From Promethearchaeia archaeon (GTDB taxonomy: Archaea; Asgardarchaeota; Lokiarchaeia; Sigyniarchaeales; SOKP01): a stretch of DNA of 41,799 nt. The notes under the pieces are model-generated. The model worked only from the letters and a program-made list of their open reading frames with translations. It had not been told where the DNA came from and searched no databases. Position numbers and translations under genes: made by a program. This document shows, piece after piece, positions 1 through 8,971 of the stretch (the stretch's first letter is position 1; the number at the start of each line of letters is the position of its first letter). The stretch lies in the NCBI GenBank assembly GCA_029856085.1, contig JAHQWI010000075.1, forward strand, positions 1 through 41,799, written 5' to 3'.

Positions 1-739
1 TTTTGATAGATTGATCTATTTCAACCTCAATTTGGGTATCAGGTTCACCTTCTTTATGCCCTTTAAGAGACATAATTTCTTCTTTGAAATATCCATTTTC
101 CAAAGCCTTCGCTGCTAAATTATGGCTACGTGTACTTAATTTATCCATTTCATCCTTTGTGAAAAGCTCTGCTTCTTCCTCAGCAAGTTTTTGAGCTGCT
201 TGAAACAATAACCGACTCGTTTTCCAATCATATAAATTATCATTATACCATTTGCTATCTGGATCAAGCATAAGTTTATCTGGCGGCATCCCATATACTG
301 TTACTTTTCCATCGTAACTATGCATTGGTACTCGAGTAAATTGATCAAAACCTAAGGATACCACCACATCGGAATAACCCATTGAAATATTGCCAAAACC
401 AACATGTAAAGTTGTCATACCGGAACCATCTTGTTTGTCAAATATCGTTGCAGGCACATGAAAGGGAAATTTTGCCATAAATATTGGAATCCTTCCCCCA
501 AATGTCCCGTGCTCATGTTGTAATAAAGTACTACCAATCAAAACCTCACTAACATTCTCACGTTTGAGTGTGCTTCCTTTGTTTGGTATTCGTTTGTCAA
601 ACATATCTATCAAAACATGAGCTGCAAATTCTAATCCCTGCTTATTACTAAAAACATCATCAGCAGGATCCAGAGGATTTGCTTGAGAAAATGGTGTCCT
701 TACATGGTCTACTAAATATACTTCTCTTGCTTCTTTCAT
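1..739 (-). CDS. Thiolase-family protein, N-terminal part (truncated by window edge); nucleophilic Cys position is Asp
   Basis: Hand translation of the minus strand from ATG at 739: MKEAREVYLVDHVRTPFSQANPLDPADDVFSNKQGLEFAAHVLIDMFDKR...GGRIPIFMAKFPFHVPATIFDKQDGSGMTTLHVGFGNI... It aligns without gaps to the thiolase at 10892-12169 (...IDRQCGSAGSGMHIG...). Absent from the ORF track because it runs off the edge. Confidence 0.85.
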   Translation of the reverse strand, partial: MKEAREVYLVDHVRTPFSQANPLDPADDVFSNKQGLEFAAHVLIDMFDKRIPNKGSTLKRENVSEVLIGSTLLQHEHGTFGGRIPIFMAKFPFHVPATIFDKQDGSGMTTLHVGFGNISMGYSDVVVSLGFDQFTRVPMHSYDGKVTVYGMPPDKLMLDPDSKWYNDNLYDWKTSRLLFQAAQKLAEEEAELFTKDEMDKLSTRSHNLAAKALENGYFKEEIMSLKGHKEGEPDTQIEVEIDQSIK

Positions 740-876
740 ATTTCTTTTTCTCTTTTTTATTTAAAATATAAGATTATAATGTTGAAATTTAATGATTAAA
801 TAAATATTTTCATATCATCAAAACTAGACATACTGTTTAAAACCAAAAAAAAAATAAAAAAGAAGTTTACTAATTT

Positions 877-1659
877 TTACCTTCCTTTAAAAACAGGTTT
901 ACGTTTTTCTACAAAAGAGGTAGCAGCTTCCTTATGGTCTTCAGAAGCATAACATTTGGCATTAAATTCTCCTTCAACCTTTAGCATTTCATCAAAAACC
1001 TTATCATAACCTCTATGTATCGCTTCCTTCGAAAGGGCCAAAGCAAGTGGTGCTTGTTCTGCTAGATGATTAGCAAACTCCATTGTTTTAGGTAATAACT
1101 CTTCATGAGGAAATACTGCATTAACCAACCCAATCTTATAAGCTTCATCAGCAAATATACGTTTACCACTAAATATAAGCTCTTTTGCTTTATGAACACC
1201 AATAAATTTAGGTAGTAAAAAACTGCCATTCATATCTGGAATTAATCCCATGCGAATGAAGAATTCTCCAAAACTAGCTTTCTTTGATGCGTAGATAATG
1301 TCGCAACTTAATGTTAAATTAGTTCCAAACCCAACTGCTACACCATTTACTGCAGCAATAATTGGTTTGTATAATCGAAAAAAATCATAAGGGTGAATAG
1401 TTACAGCACCACCTGAAGTTTCTTCCCTAAATTTCCCGCTAGCAAATTCTTGAACATCTGCTCCTGCACAAAATGCTTTCCCTGCTCCCGTTATGACAAT
1501 TACTCTCACGTCAGAATCTTCTTTAGCTTCCTTTAGTGAATTTTTCAAATCTGCATTCATCTGTACATTGATGGCATTCATTCTTTCGGGGCGATTAAGT
1601 GTAATAACTGCCACCATACCTTTTTTCTCGTATAGAATAGTTTCATATTCTGGACTCAT
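877..1659 (-). CDS. Enoyl-CoA hydratase/isomerase (crotonase) family, PaaG-like
   Basis: Crotonase signatures VITLNRPERMNAIN, GAGKAFCAGADVQEF, AAVNGVAVGFGTNLTLSCDIIYAS and C-terminal FVEKRKPVFKGR. Start taken at internal Met (MSPEYETILYE); the ORF extends to 1677. Confidence 0.93.
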   Translation of the reverse strand: MSPEYETILYEKKGMVAVITLNRPERMNAINVQMNADLKNSLKEAKEDSDVRVIVITGAGKAFCAGADVQEFASGKFREETSGGAVTIHPYDFFRLYKPIIAAVNGVAVGFGTNLTLSCDIIYASKKASFGEFFIRMGLIPDMNGSFLLPKFIGVHKAKELIFSGKRIFADEAYKIGLVNAVFPHEELLPKTMEFANHLAEQAPLALALSKEAIHRGYDKVFDEMLKVEGEFNAKCYASEDHKEAATSFVEKRKPVFKGR

Positions 1660-1891
1660 ATACCATAACACCTTCAAATAAAAACTATTAAAATTCTGTA
1701 ATTTGTTAGTTTTTAGTTTGTATTAAATAAAATTGATGATTGTACTATTTAATTTTTTTACTTTTTACATAAAATTAGAAGAAACAGCACTAAAATTATC
1801 AAGATAAAAAATAAAACTTTATTATCATACCAGTTTAAATAAAATATTGAATGAATATTGACCTAAAAAAAGTATTATTTGATGATAAAAA

Positions 1892-3022
1892 ATGAGTAGT
1901 AAAGCTGAATATGAAAAAGCTCTTAAAACTTTATTTAAAGCAGGAGGATTTCAATTCCCATTTTCAGAAACTATACATGAAATTCTAAAAATAACTATCA
2001 AAGATGAAAATCTAGATTTCATAATGGCTTTTGAAAACCAGTCCTCTCAAACAATGGAGCAATTAAAAGAGAGTAGTGGATTATCTGAAGAAGAAATTCT
2101 AGAAAAAGCAGACGCTTTAGCAAAAATGGGGGTAATAATCAACCAACCTAATCGTAGTGGTGTAATGGTATATCAATTATTCCCTTTTCATAGGCAATTT
2201 GAATACATTTTTATGCAAAACCTTGAAAAAACGGAAGAGAATTATAAGATAGCACGGTTATTCGGTAAATTGAATGAAGAACATAGCGATATTGTCCAAT
2301 CTCAATATGACGGATATAGTGCTGCATTGAATCGTATGCCTGCAATGGATCGTACGGTTCCAATATTGGAGGATTTGGAAACTGGTGAAGAAATTAATGT
2401 TATCGTAAATGAAGAACTGGAAGTGCCTACAGAAAAAATATTACCGACTCAACAAATTCGAGAACTTATTGAAAAATATGATGATATCGCTGTAGGTAAT
2501 TGCTATTGTCGTCAACATCAAGAATTTCTAGGTAATCCCTGTAAACAAATCGAACTTACGCCAAGTTGTATGACCTTAGGGAAATCAGCAAGGCATACAT
2601 CTAATCACGGTTTCTCTAAATTAGTGTCTAAAGAAGAAGCATTGAAAATTCTTAAAAAATGTGAAGATGCAGGATTAGTCCATAAAGCCTATCATAAATA
2701 CGGTAATTCATCAGCCGAGGAAGTCGCAATCTGTAATTGTTGTAACTGTTGTTGTATGACTGCACGAGATTGCTTAATTTTTCCTGTAGTCAATGAGACA
2801 AATTACTTAGCTGAGATCGATGAAGATTTATGCATAGGATGTGGTACCTGTGTAGATCTATGCTATAATAAAGCGATTGAATTAAATGATGACGATAAAG
2901 CGGAAAGGATAGAAGAATTCTGTGCTGGATGTGGTGTGTGTGCTTATCATTGCCCTGAAAATGCTATTTCTCTTATTGAAGGTCCAAGAATGGTAAGAAT
3001 GCTCCCCCCACGTAAAAATTAA
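1892..3022 (+). CDS. Winged-helix-like domain fused to Cys-rich 2x[4Fe-4S] ferredoxin
   Basis: N-terminal SSQTMEQLKESSGLSEEEILEKADALAKMGVI resembles a wHTH. Central NCYCRQHQ...C...SC and CNCCNCCC. C-terminal CIGCGTCVDLC and CAGCGVCAYHCPENAI. Paralog at 26122-27255. Confidence 0.85.
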   Translation: MSSKAEYEKALKTLFKAGGFQFPFSETIHEILKITIKDENLDFIMAFENQSSQTMEQLKESSGLSEEEILEKADALAKMGVIINQPNRSGVMVYQLFPFHRQFEYIFMQNLEKTEENYKIARLFGKLNEEHSDIVQSQYDGYSAALNRMPAMDRTVPILEDLETGEEINVIVNEELEVPTEKILPTQQIRELIEKYDDIAVGNCYCRQHQEFLGNPCKQIELTPSCMTLGKSARHTSNHGFSKLVSKEEALKILKKCEDAGLVHKAYHKYGNSSAEEVAICNCCNCCCMTARDCLIFPVVNETNYLAEIDEDLCIGCGTCVDLCYNKAIELNDDDKAERIEEFCAGCGVCAYHCPENAISLIEGPRMVRMLPPRKN

Positions 3023-3163
3023 ATTTTTTCTTTATTCGTTCTTTTTTAATTGAATGATTCTTATGTCTAGAGTTGTTTAAAAAATTCTTAATACATATAA
3101 ATAATATAAATAATAGAAAAGAGATTTTATAATTAAAGAAGTGAAATTTAGCTAAGAATTCTA

Positions 3164-3568
3164 ATGGATAATTTAAGAATTAAGCGATATCATGATAAAA
3201 TAAATCATGTTATAGATTATATAAAGGATTTACCAATAGAACCAAAAAACGAACTTGAAAAACGTGGGATATTTTATTCCCTACAAACATCCATTGAAGC
3301 AATTGTAGATTTAATTGCAATGCTTATTAAAGATTTAGGAATTCAAGTTAAAGATGATGTTGCCAATATTTCGGAAATTGTCAAAGTTAGAAAACTAAAA
3401 TCAGAGTTAGGAGAAAACTTAAAAAAAGCTAATGGTATGCGAAATATTATAGTCCATCGTTATAATAATTTTGAAGAACAGATAATCCTAAATTCTGTTG
3501 AAGAAATTAAAGATCTTTCATATCAATGGATAAAAATTGTGGAGGAAATATTAAATGAAATCATATAA
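3164..3568 (+). CDS. hepT: HepT-like (DUF86) HEPN toxin
   Basis: HEPN RX4HXY motif (RNIIVHRY). Overlaps the downstream MntA-like nucleotidyltransferase. Confidence 0.85.
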   Translation: MDNLRIKRYHDKINHVIDYIKDLPIEPKNELEKRGIFYSLQTSIEAIVDLIAMLIKDLGIQVKDDVANISEIVKVRKLKSELGENLKKANGMRNIIVHRYNNFEEQIILNSVEEIKDLSYQWIKIVEEILNEII

Positions 3569-3953
3569 GATAGCAGAAATAAGGGAAAATTTAAGATCAC
3601 TAAAGCAGAATTATGAAGTGATTATATTTGGATCCCAAGTGGAAGGTGGAGCACGCCCAAATTCAGACATTGACATTGCTGTGATTTCACGTGAAAATGT
3701 TATAGAAAAAAATATTAACTTCCAAAAAGAACTTTTAGGAAAATTTTCTTCAAAATTTGACGTTCGCGTATTTGAATTATTTCCAATCTATATTCAAATT
3801 TCTATTATTGACCACTATAAAGTTATTTTTGGAGATATTTTAGAAATTTCTGAATATTTTTATACCTTTCGTAAAAAATGGGACGATTGTAAACATCGGA
3901 TCCTATCTAATCAATTCTCAAGTCATCGTGAGAGGCTTGCCTTAATCAAATAA
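3555..3953 (+). CDS. mntA: MntA-like minimal nucleotidyltransferase (antitoxin of HepT)
   Basis: GSX10DXD motif (GSQVEGGARPNSDID). Overlaps the hepT-like ORF. Confidence 0.85.
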   Translation: MKSYKIAEIRENLRSLKQNYEVIIFGSQVEGGARPNSDIDIAVISRENVIEKNINFQKELLGKFSSKFDVRVFELFPIYIQISIIDHYKVIFGDILEISEYFYTFRKKWDDCKHRILSNQFSSHRERLALIK

Positions 3954-4135
3954 ATTGAATTTTATTGAGAATTACACTTGAAGCATGAGAATAGATTTAA
4001 ATTTTAATTTTTGGATTAAACGTTAAAATATGGTTTCTAAGACAATATCTATTCGGGAAGATGGATTTAATATGAATAATTATAAATGTATATAAAAAAT
4101 ATAATACTTAGTATATAAATGATGGTAATACCAAT

Positions 4136-4894
4136 TTGACTATTATTAATTTTAAAGTGGATGAAGGGAAAAAGAAGAAAATCGAAGAAATTGCTAAGTT
4201 TAAAGGGTATAAAAGTGTCAGCGAATTCATTCGGGAAGCTATTGATGAAAAAATGAATTTGCAAAAATTACTTGACGACTTTAAAGAAAAAAATCCTCCT
4301 ATCGATTTAGATAAAATTGACATACCAGATTTCATACCAGATGGAAAGTATTTAGGAATCTCTAGAAATACAATTGTAGTTATTGGAGATACATTGCAAG
4401 AAGTAATGAAAAAGCTTTATGAAAAGTTCCCAGAAGCGTCTGCAGGGATTCTACGTAAAGGTAAAGAAATGGAGCAGTTTGAGACACTTTTCTCACTATT
4501 TTCTACTGAAAATACCAAATGTTTCCAGCAAGCTGAAATTGCTAAAAGATTTTTTCCTATTTTAGAATTTTTCATATCACTTAATGGGGATAAAAAGTCT
4601 TTACTTGGATTAGTTGATACTGGAGCATCGATCATGGCCCTTGATAGAAAATTCATTGAAAATTTTGAATTAAAACCTATTAGAAGAAGTAAAATATTAA
4701 CTGCGAATGGAATTATTGAAGCATCAATCTATAAAAGTATGTTCCAATATGAAAATTTCTCACATGAATTAGAATTCACATCATCTGATATTAGTGGATT
4801 GCCAATTCAAGCACTTATCGGTAAAAATTTTATTGATGAGTTTAATATACTTTTCCTAGGGAGAGAAAAACTATTTTGTATCCAAAAGCTTTGA
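4136..4894 (+). CDS. RHH (CopG-like) domain - DUF5678-like domain - retropepsin-like aspartic protease fusion
   Basis: N-term TIINFKVDEGKKKKIEEIAKFKGYKSVSEFIREAIDEKM (RHH). Middle IPDGKYLGISRNTIVVIGDTLQEVMKKLYEKFP. C-term LVDTGASIMALDRKFIE...ALIGKNFIDEFNI (clan AA aspartic protease). TTG start inferred; no in-frame ATG upstream before a stop. Confidence 0.75.
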   Translation: MTIINFKVDEGKKKKIEEIAKFKGYKSVSEFIREAIDEKMNLQKLLDDFKEKNPPIDLDKIDIPDFIPDGKYLGISRNTIVVIGDTLQEVMKKLYEKFPEASAGILRKGKEMEQFETLFSLFSTENTKCFQQAEIAKRFFPILEFFISLNGDKKSLLGLVDTGASIMALDRKFIENFELKPIRRSKILTANGIIEASIYKSMFQYENFSHELEFTSSDISGLPIQALIGKNFIDEFNILFLGREKLFCIQKL

Positions 4895-5098
4895 ATAATT
4901 CTGCACTTGAAAAATCATCGAATATTAAACAAATATCTTCTTTTACTTAAATTAATATCCCCTACTGTTTAAATATTTCATTCAACACATTTCCAAGGGA
5001 AGGGGGATTGTCTAATTCCAGCACCTCACTGGTTTGAACTGCTCTATTTAAGGCATCCTTATCGATGATAAAAAGAAAAAAAGTTAAAATTTTGAAAC

Positions 5099-5929
5099 CT
5101 ATTCTACAATGGCATAGGCATTCCCAAGTACAACTGGGCCTCGGTCAGTTCGTACTTGAATGATATAACGACCGTTATCCTTCCAACCTTCTGTTGTGAG
5201 GGTTTCTCCAGGAAACACGACACCTTTAAATCTTGCACTGAATTCTATAAAGCGAGAAACATCCCCATCACATAGCCCATATACAATAGCACGTGTAGCA
5301 ATCCCGTATGTACATAAACCATGAAGGATTGGTTTTGGTTGACCTGCCATTTTAGCAAAATTCGGATCTATGTGTAGTGGATTAAAATCTCCATTTAGTC
5401 TATAAAATGCTGCTTGATTTGTACTAGTCTGATAAGAAATGCTAAAATCTGGTTCTACTCCCTCGGGAGGAATTATGGGCTCAGTTTTTGGTCCTGGGTC
5501 CCCACCGAAACCCCCTGAACCACCAACGAAAAAGACATACCTTGTATCAAATATATGCTCACCTTCTGACGAATGCCCGGATATTTTTGTATGTATAACA
5601 GCAGCTTTACCTTTATCGTATATATGTTCTATAACGGCTTTTGTATTTATTGTTCCATTTGGTTTAAAAGGTACATAAAGACGGATTAATTGCTCACCAT
5701 GTAATAATCGGACAAAATCAGTTCCCTTTGGGAAAAGTAGTCCGCTGCCTGCGACTATCGTTGCAAAACTCGGAAACACTTTCATATCGCCTTTTACTCT
5801 TTCATAAACAAAGGCTAAATCTTCTGCTTGTGCACCAATTCCCAAATTATACAAGGCACTCATTTTCCAATCGTACTTAAATGTTCCCTCTCTTGTTTGT
5901 CCTACTGAATTTGAATCTATTTTTGACAT
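5099..5929 (-). CDS. MaoC-like / (R)-specific 2-enoyl-CoA hydratase (MFE-2 hydratase-2 type)
   Basis: Hydratase-2 motif YRLNGDFNPLHIDPNFAKMAGQPKPILHGLCTYG. Tandem paralogs at 6050-6889 and 7063-7896. Confidence 0.93.
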   Translation of the reverse strand: MSKIDSNSVGQTREGTFKYDWKMSALYNLGIGAQAEDLAFVYERVKGDMKVFPSFATIVAGSGLLFPKGTDFVRLLHGEQLIRLYVPFKPNGTINTKAVIEHIYDKGKAAVIHTKISGHSSEGEHIFDTRYVFFVGGSGGFGGDPGPKTEPIIPPEGVEPDFSISYQTSTNQAAFYRLNGDFNPLHIDPNFAKMAGQPKPILHGLCTYGIATRAIVYGLCDGDVSRFIEFSARFKGVVFPGETLTTEGWKDNGRYIIQVRTDRGPVVLGNAYAIVE

Positions 5930-6049
5930 TCCTATTTTTCACTTATTTTTATAAATTGAATTTTTTGAGTAATAATACTAAATACAGATCAAATTAAAAA
6001 TAATTTCTAAAAAAAGGTAAATAAAAGGGATTTGAAATGCAAATTTATT

Positions 6050-6889
6050 TTACTCTACAACAGCGTATGCATTACCTAAAACTGTTGATCTTTCAGTTTT
6101 TACTTGGATTATATAGCGTCCGTTATCTTTCCAGCCTTCTGTTGTCAAAGTTTCACCAGGATATACCTCGCTAGTAAATCTTGCTTTAAATTCTTTAAAA
6201 CGTGAAACATCTCCATCACAAAGACCATAAACTATAGACCTTGTGGCATAGCCATAGGTACATAATCCGTGAAGGATTGGTCTGTCAAATCTTCCACTTC
6301 TCTTAGCAAATACAGGATCTAAATGTAATGGGTTGTAATCGCCACTTAATCTATATATAGCTGCTTGATTTATATTGGTTTTATATGATAAACTAAAATC
6401 TGGTTCTTTTCCCTCAGGAGGATCTAACGGTTCAGCTTTGGGACCACGATCTCCACCCCAACCACCTTCACCAATATAGAAATGAACATATTTGGCATCG
6501 AAAATATGTTCGCCATCAGGAGTTCTACCCGACATTCTAGTATGAATAACAGCAGCTTTCCCCTTATCAAACATATTTTCACATACCCCTTTGACTTTTA
6601 ATTCCCCTTCAGATGGAAAAGGCTTAACAAGTTTTATCATTTGTTCTCCATGGATAAATCGCGCACCATCAACGGGCTTACTACTAAATCTTGGGAATCC
6701 TGCTCCCGCGAGAATACAGGCATAACTAGGGAAGACTTGTACACCTCCAGGATTTCGCTCATAAACAAACTTGAGTTCATCTGGTTGAGCACCAATCCCA
6801 AGATTATAAAGTATTACATCTTTCCAAGTATATTTAATCGTCCTTTCTTCGGTTTCTTTACCAATAATATCTAAATTTAAACTTGTCAT
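6050..6889 (-). CDS. MaoC-like / (R)-specific 2-enoyl-CoA hydratase (paralog 2)
   Basis: YRLSGDYNPLHLDPVFAKRSGRFDRPILHGLCTYG; same architecture as neighbours. Confidence 0.93.
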   Translation of the reverse strand: MTSLNLDIIGKETEERTIKYTWKDVILYNLGIGAQPDELKFVYERNPGGVQVFPSYACILAGAGFPRFSSKPVDGARFIHGEQMIKLVKPFPSEGELKVKGVCENMFDKGKAAVIHTRMSGRTPDGEHIFDAKYVHFYIGEGGWGGDRGPKAEPLDPPEGKEPDFSLSYKTNINQAAIYRLSGDYNPLHLDPVFAKRSGRFDRPILHGLCTYGYATRSIVYGLCDGDVSRFKEFKARFTSEVYPGETLTTEGWKDNGRYIIQVKTERSTVLGNAYAVVE

Positions 6890-7062
6890 ATTTACTACTC
6901 ACTAATTTTTAGATTTTTTTTAACTAATTTATATTTCGAATAATTAATTAATCATTTCAATTAAACATTATTTCTGCTTAATTTCTCTGGAGTTAAGTTA
7001 CAATGAAAGAAACAACATAAAAATAGAAAAAAAAGAAAAAATCCTTAATATTTTTTTAGAAA

Positions 7063-7896
7063 TTACTCAACAATTGCATGAGCGTTGCTGAGGACTACTG
7101 TATCTCCTTTTCGAACTTGAATTATATAACGCCCGTTATCCTTCCAGCCTTCAGTAATGAGTGTTTCTCCGGGATAAACGACATTTGTAAATCTTGCTTT
7201 AAATTCCTTGAAACGAGACACATCTCCATCACAAAGACCATATATTATAGCTCGAGTTGCATGGCCATAAGTACATAACCCATGGAGTATTGGTTTCTCT
7301 TGACCACCTTGACGTGCCAATACAGGATCTATATGTAAAGGGTTCAAATCACCATTAAGTCTGTAAAGAACTGCTTGATTTTCAGTAGTTTTGTATGTTA
7401 TACTAAAATCTGGTTCTACACCTTCAGGGGGTGTTAAAGTTTCACTTTTAGGACCTCGTTCTCCTCCAAATCCACCCGCCCCCAGGTAAAAGAAAGCTGA
7501 TTTGACATCAAATAAGGGTTCTCTCTCTTTGGTAAGAGCGGTGAATTTAACATGAATAACCGCTGCTTTACCTTTATCAAAAATATCGGTGACCTCACTG
7601 AAACAGATTACTTCTCCTGAAGAAGGAAAAGGTTTATGCAAATGGATTAATTCCTCTCCATGTATGAACCTGGGAAAAAAAACATTTCCCATGTTGCGTG
7701 GAAACGCAATTCCTCTAGCGATGGTTGCAAAACTTGGGAATACTTTAATTCCCCCTGGAGTATTCTCATAAACAAAGGGGAGTTCATCTGCCTGAGCACC
7801 AATTCCTAGAGCATAAAGTACTGCATCTCTCCAAGTATATTTAAAAGTCACTTCGGGGTTCTTAACACCAACGCAATTTAAATCTAATCCAGACAT
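7063..7896 (-). CDS. MaoC-like / (R)-specific 2-enoyl-CoA hydratase (paralog 3)
   Basis: YRLNGDLNPLHIDPVLARQGGQEKPILHGLCTYG; same architecture as neighbours. Confidence 0.93.
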   Translation of the reverse strand: MSGLDLNCVGVKNPEVTFKYTWRDAVLYALGIGAQADELPFVYENTPGGIKVFPSFATIARGIAFPRNMGNVFFPRFIHGEELIHLHKPFPSSGEVICFSEVTDIFDKGKAAVIHVKFTALTKEREPLFDVKSAFFYLGAGGFGGERGPKSETLTPPEGVEPDFSITYKTTENQAVLYRLNGDLNPLHIDPVLARQGGQEKPILHGLCTYGHATRAIIYGLCDGDVSRFKEFKARFTNVVYPGETLITEGWKDNGRYIIQVRKGDTVVLSNAHAIVE

Positions 7897-7999
7897 TTTT
7901 AACCATTTTTTAATTTTTATTTTTTTTAATTATTTTTTATTTCTGATAATATATTAATCATTACGATTGTATGTTTTTCATGTTTTTTATTCATTCATT

Positions 8000-8893
8000 C
8001 TAAATAAAACCACTTAATTTCAAACCTTCTATTAACCATTTTATATTCATTTCTAAATCATCTAATAATCCATATTCTACCATTTTAGAATTAGGAATAA
8101 AAGTCTCAAAATATTTAAGAGCAATTTCTCTGCTGGAGAGATTCTCATTATACCATTGAATTATCGCATTCTTTGTTTTAAAGTGAATTTCTTCCATTTC
8201 ATCAAGAATAGTTTTGAAATCTTCATCTGTCCATACCCCGAAATGAGCCAAAGTAATAGAATTTAACTTACCTTTCATATCTCTAAGTTTTTGAAAGGTT
8301 TTAAGTAATTCTGATTCATTGAACTCAGGAGGCATAAAAATTGGTTGAACATACGTGTATCCTGATTTATTCATAATTGCATCCCCAGTAAAAATATTTC
8401 TGTTTTTCTCATCGAAAAGTGCAATGGAATCCATTGTATGCCCAAAGAAATTAAATACTTCTAATTTCAGACCATTTAGATCGATTATATCACCTTCTTT
8501 TAACGGGGTTACTTCCTCTATAGGTTCCACTGTAGCTTCAAATACATCATTCATGGCAGCGGGTTCCTTTAAGTTATCTATTGCATTTTCAGAAGCTATT
8601 ACTTCAATATCAACCTCCGGTATTAATGCTTTTAACTCATTCACTCCAGCCGTATGGTCCCAATGTGCATGAGTAAGTAAAATCTTATGGATAGGGTAAA
8701 TTTGATACATTTTTAACTTTTCAATAATCCCTTTTGCCTGATCTGCTGTTGATGTATCAATTAGCATTCTAGTTCCTTCATTTTCAACTACATAAAGGGC
8801 TAAACTTCTTGATGCCCCAAATAAAAAACCATCAATTAAAAAACTGTTATCATTAAATTTCCCTTCTTTATGGATAAAAACCAATTTGATCAC
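8000..8893 (-). CDS. Metallo-beta-lactamase fold hydrolase
   Basis: THAHWDHTAG (HxHxDH) motif, plus FFGHTMDS and downstream TGDAIMNKSG. Confidence 0.9.
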   Translation of the reverse strand: MIKLVFIHKEGKFNDNSFLIDGFLFGASRSLALYVVENEGTRMLIDTSTADQAKGIIEKLKMYQIYPIHKILLTHAHWDHTAGVNELKALIPEVDIEVIASENAIDNLKEPAAMNDVFEATVEPIEEVTPLKEGDIIDLNGLKLEVFNFFGHTMDSIALFDEKNRNIFTGDAIMNKSGYTYVQPIFMPPEFNESELLKTFQKLRDMKGKLNSITLAHFGVWTDEDFKTILDEMEEIHFKTKNAIIQWYNENLSSREIALKYFETFIPNSKMVEYGLLDDLEMNIKWLIEGLKLSGFI

Positions 8894-8971
8894 TCTTTTA
8901 ATATGATATACACTTTATTCTAAGAACTTAATAAACATGAAAATAAAAAATAAAAAAAATGAAGTAATTTA

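Noticed and set aside
1493-1681. ORF antisense to the crotonase at 877-1659
   Set aside because: Lies opposite a clear crotonase gene; no recognisable domain.
4067-4656. Several minus-strand ORFs (4067-4264, 4108-4335, 4417-4656)
   Set aside because: Low-complexity, hydrophobic or antisense frames over the RHH-protease gene; no domain.
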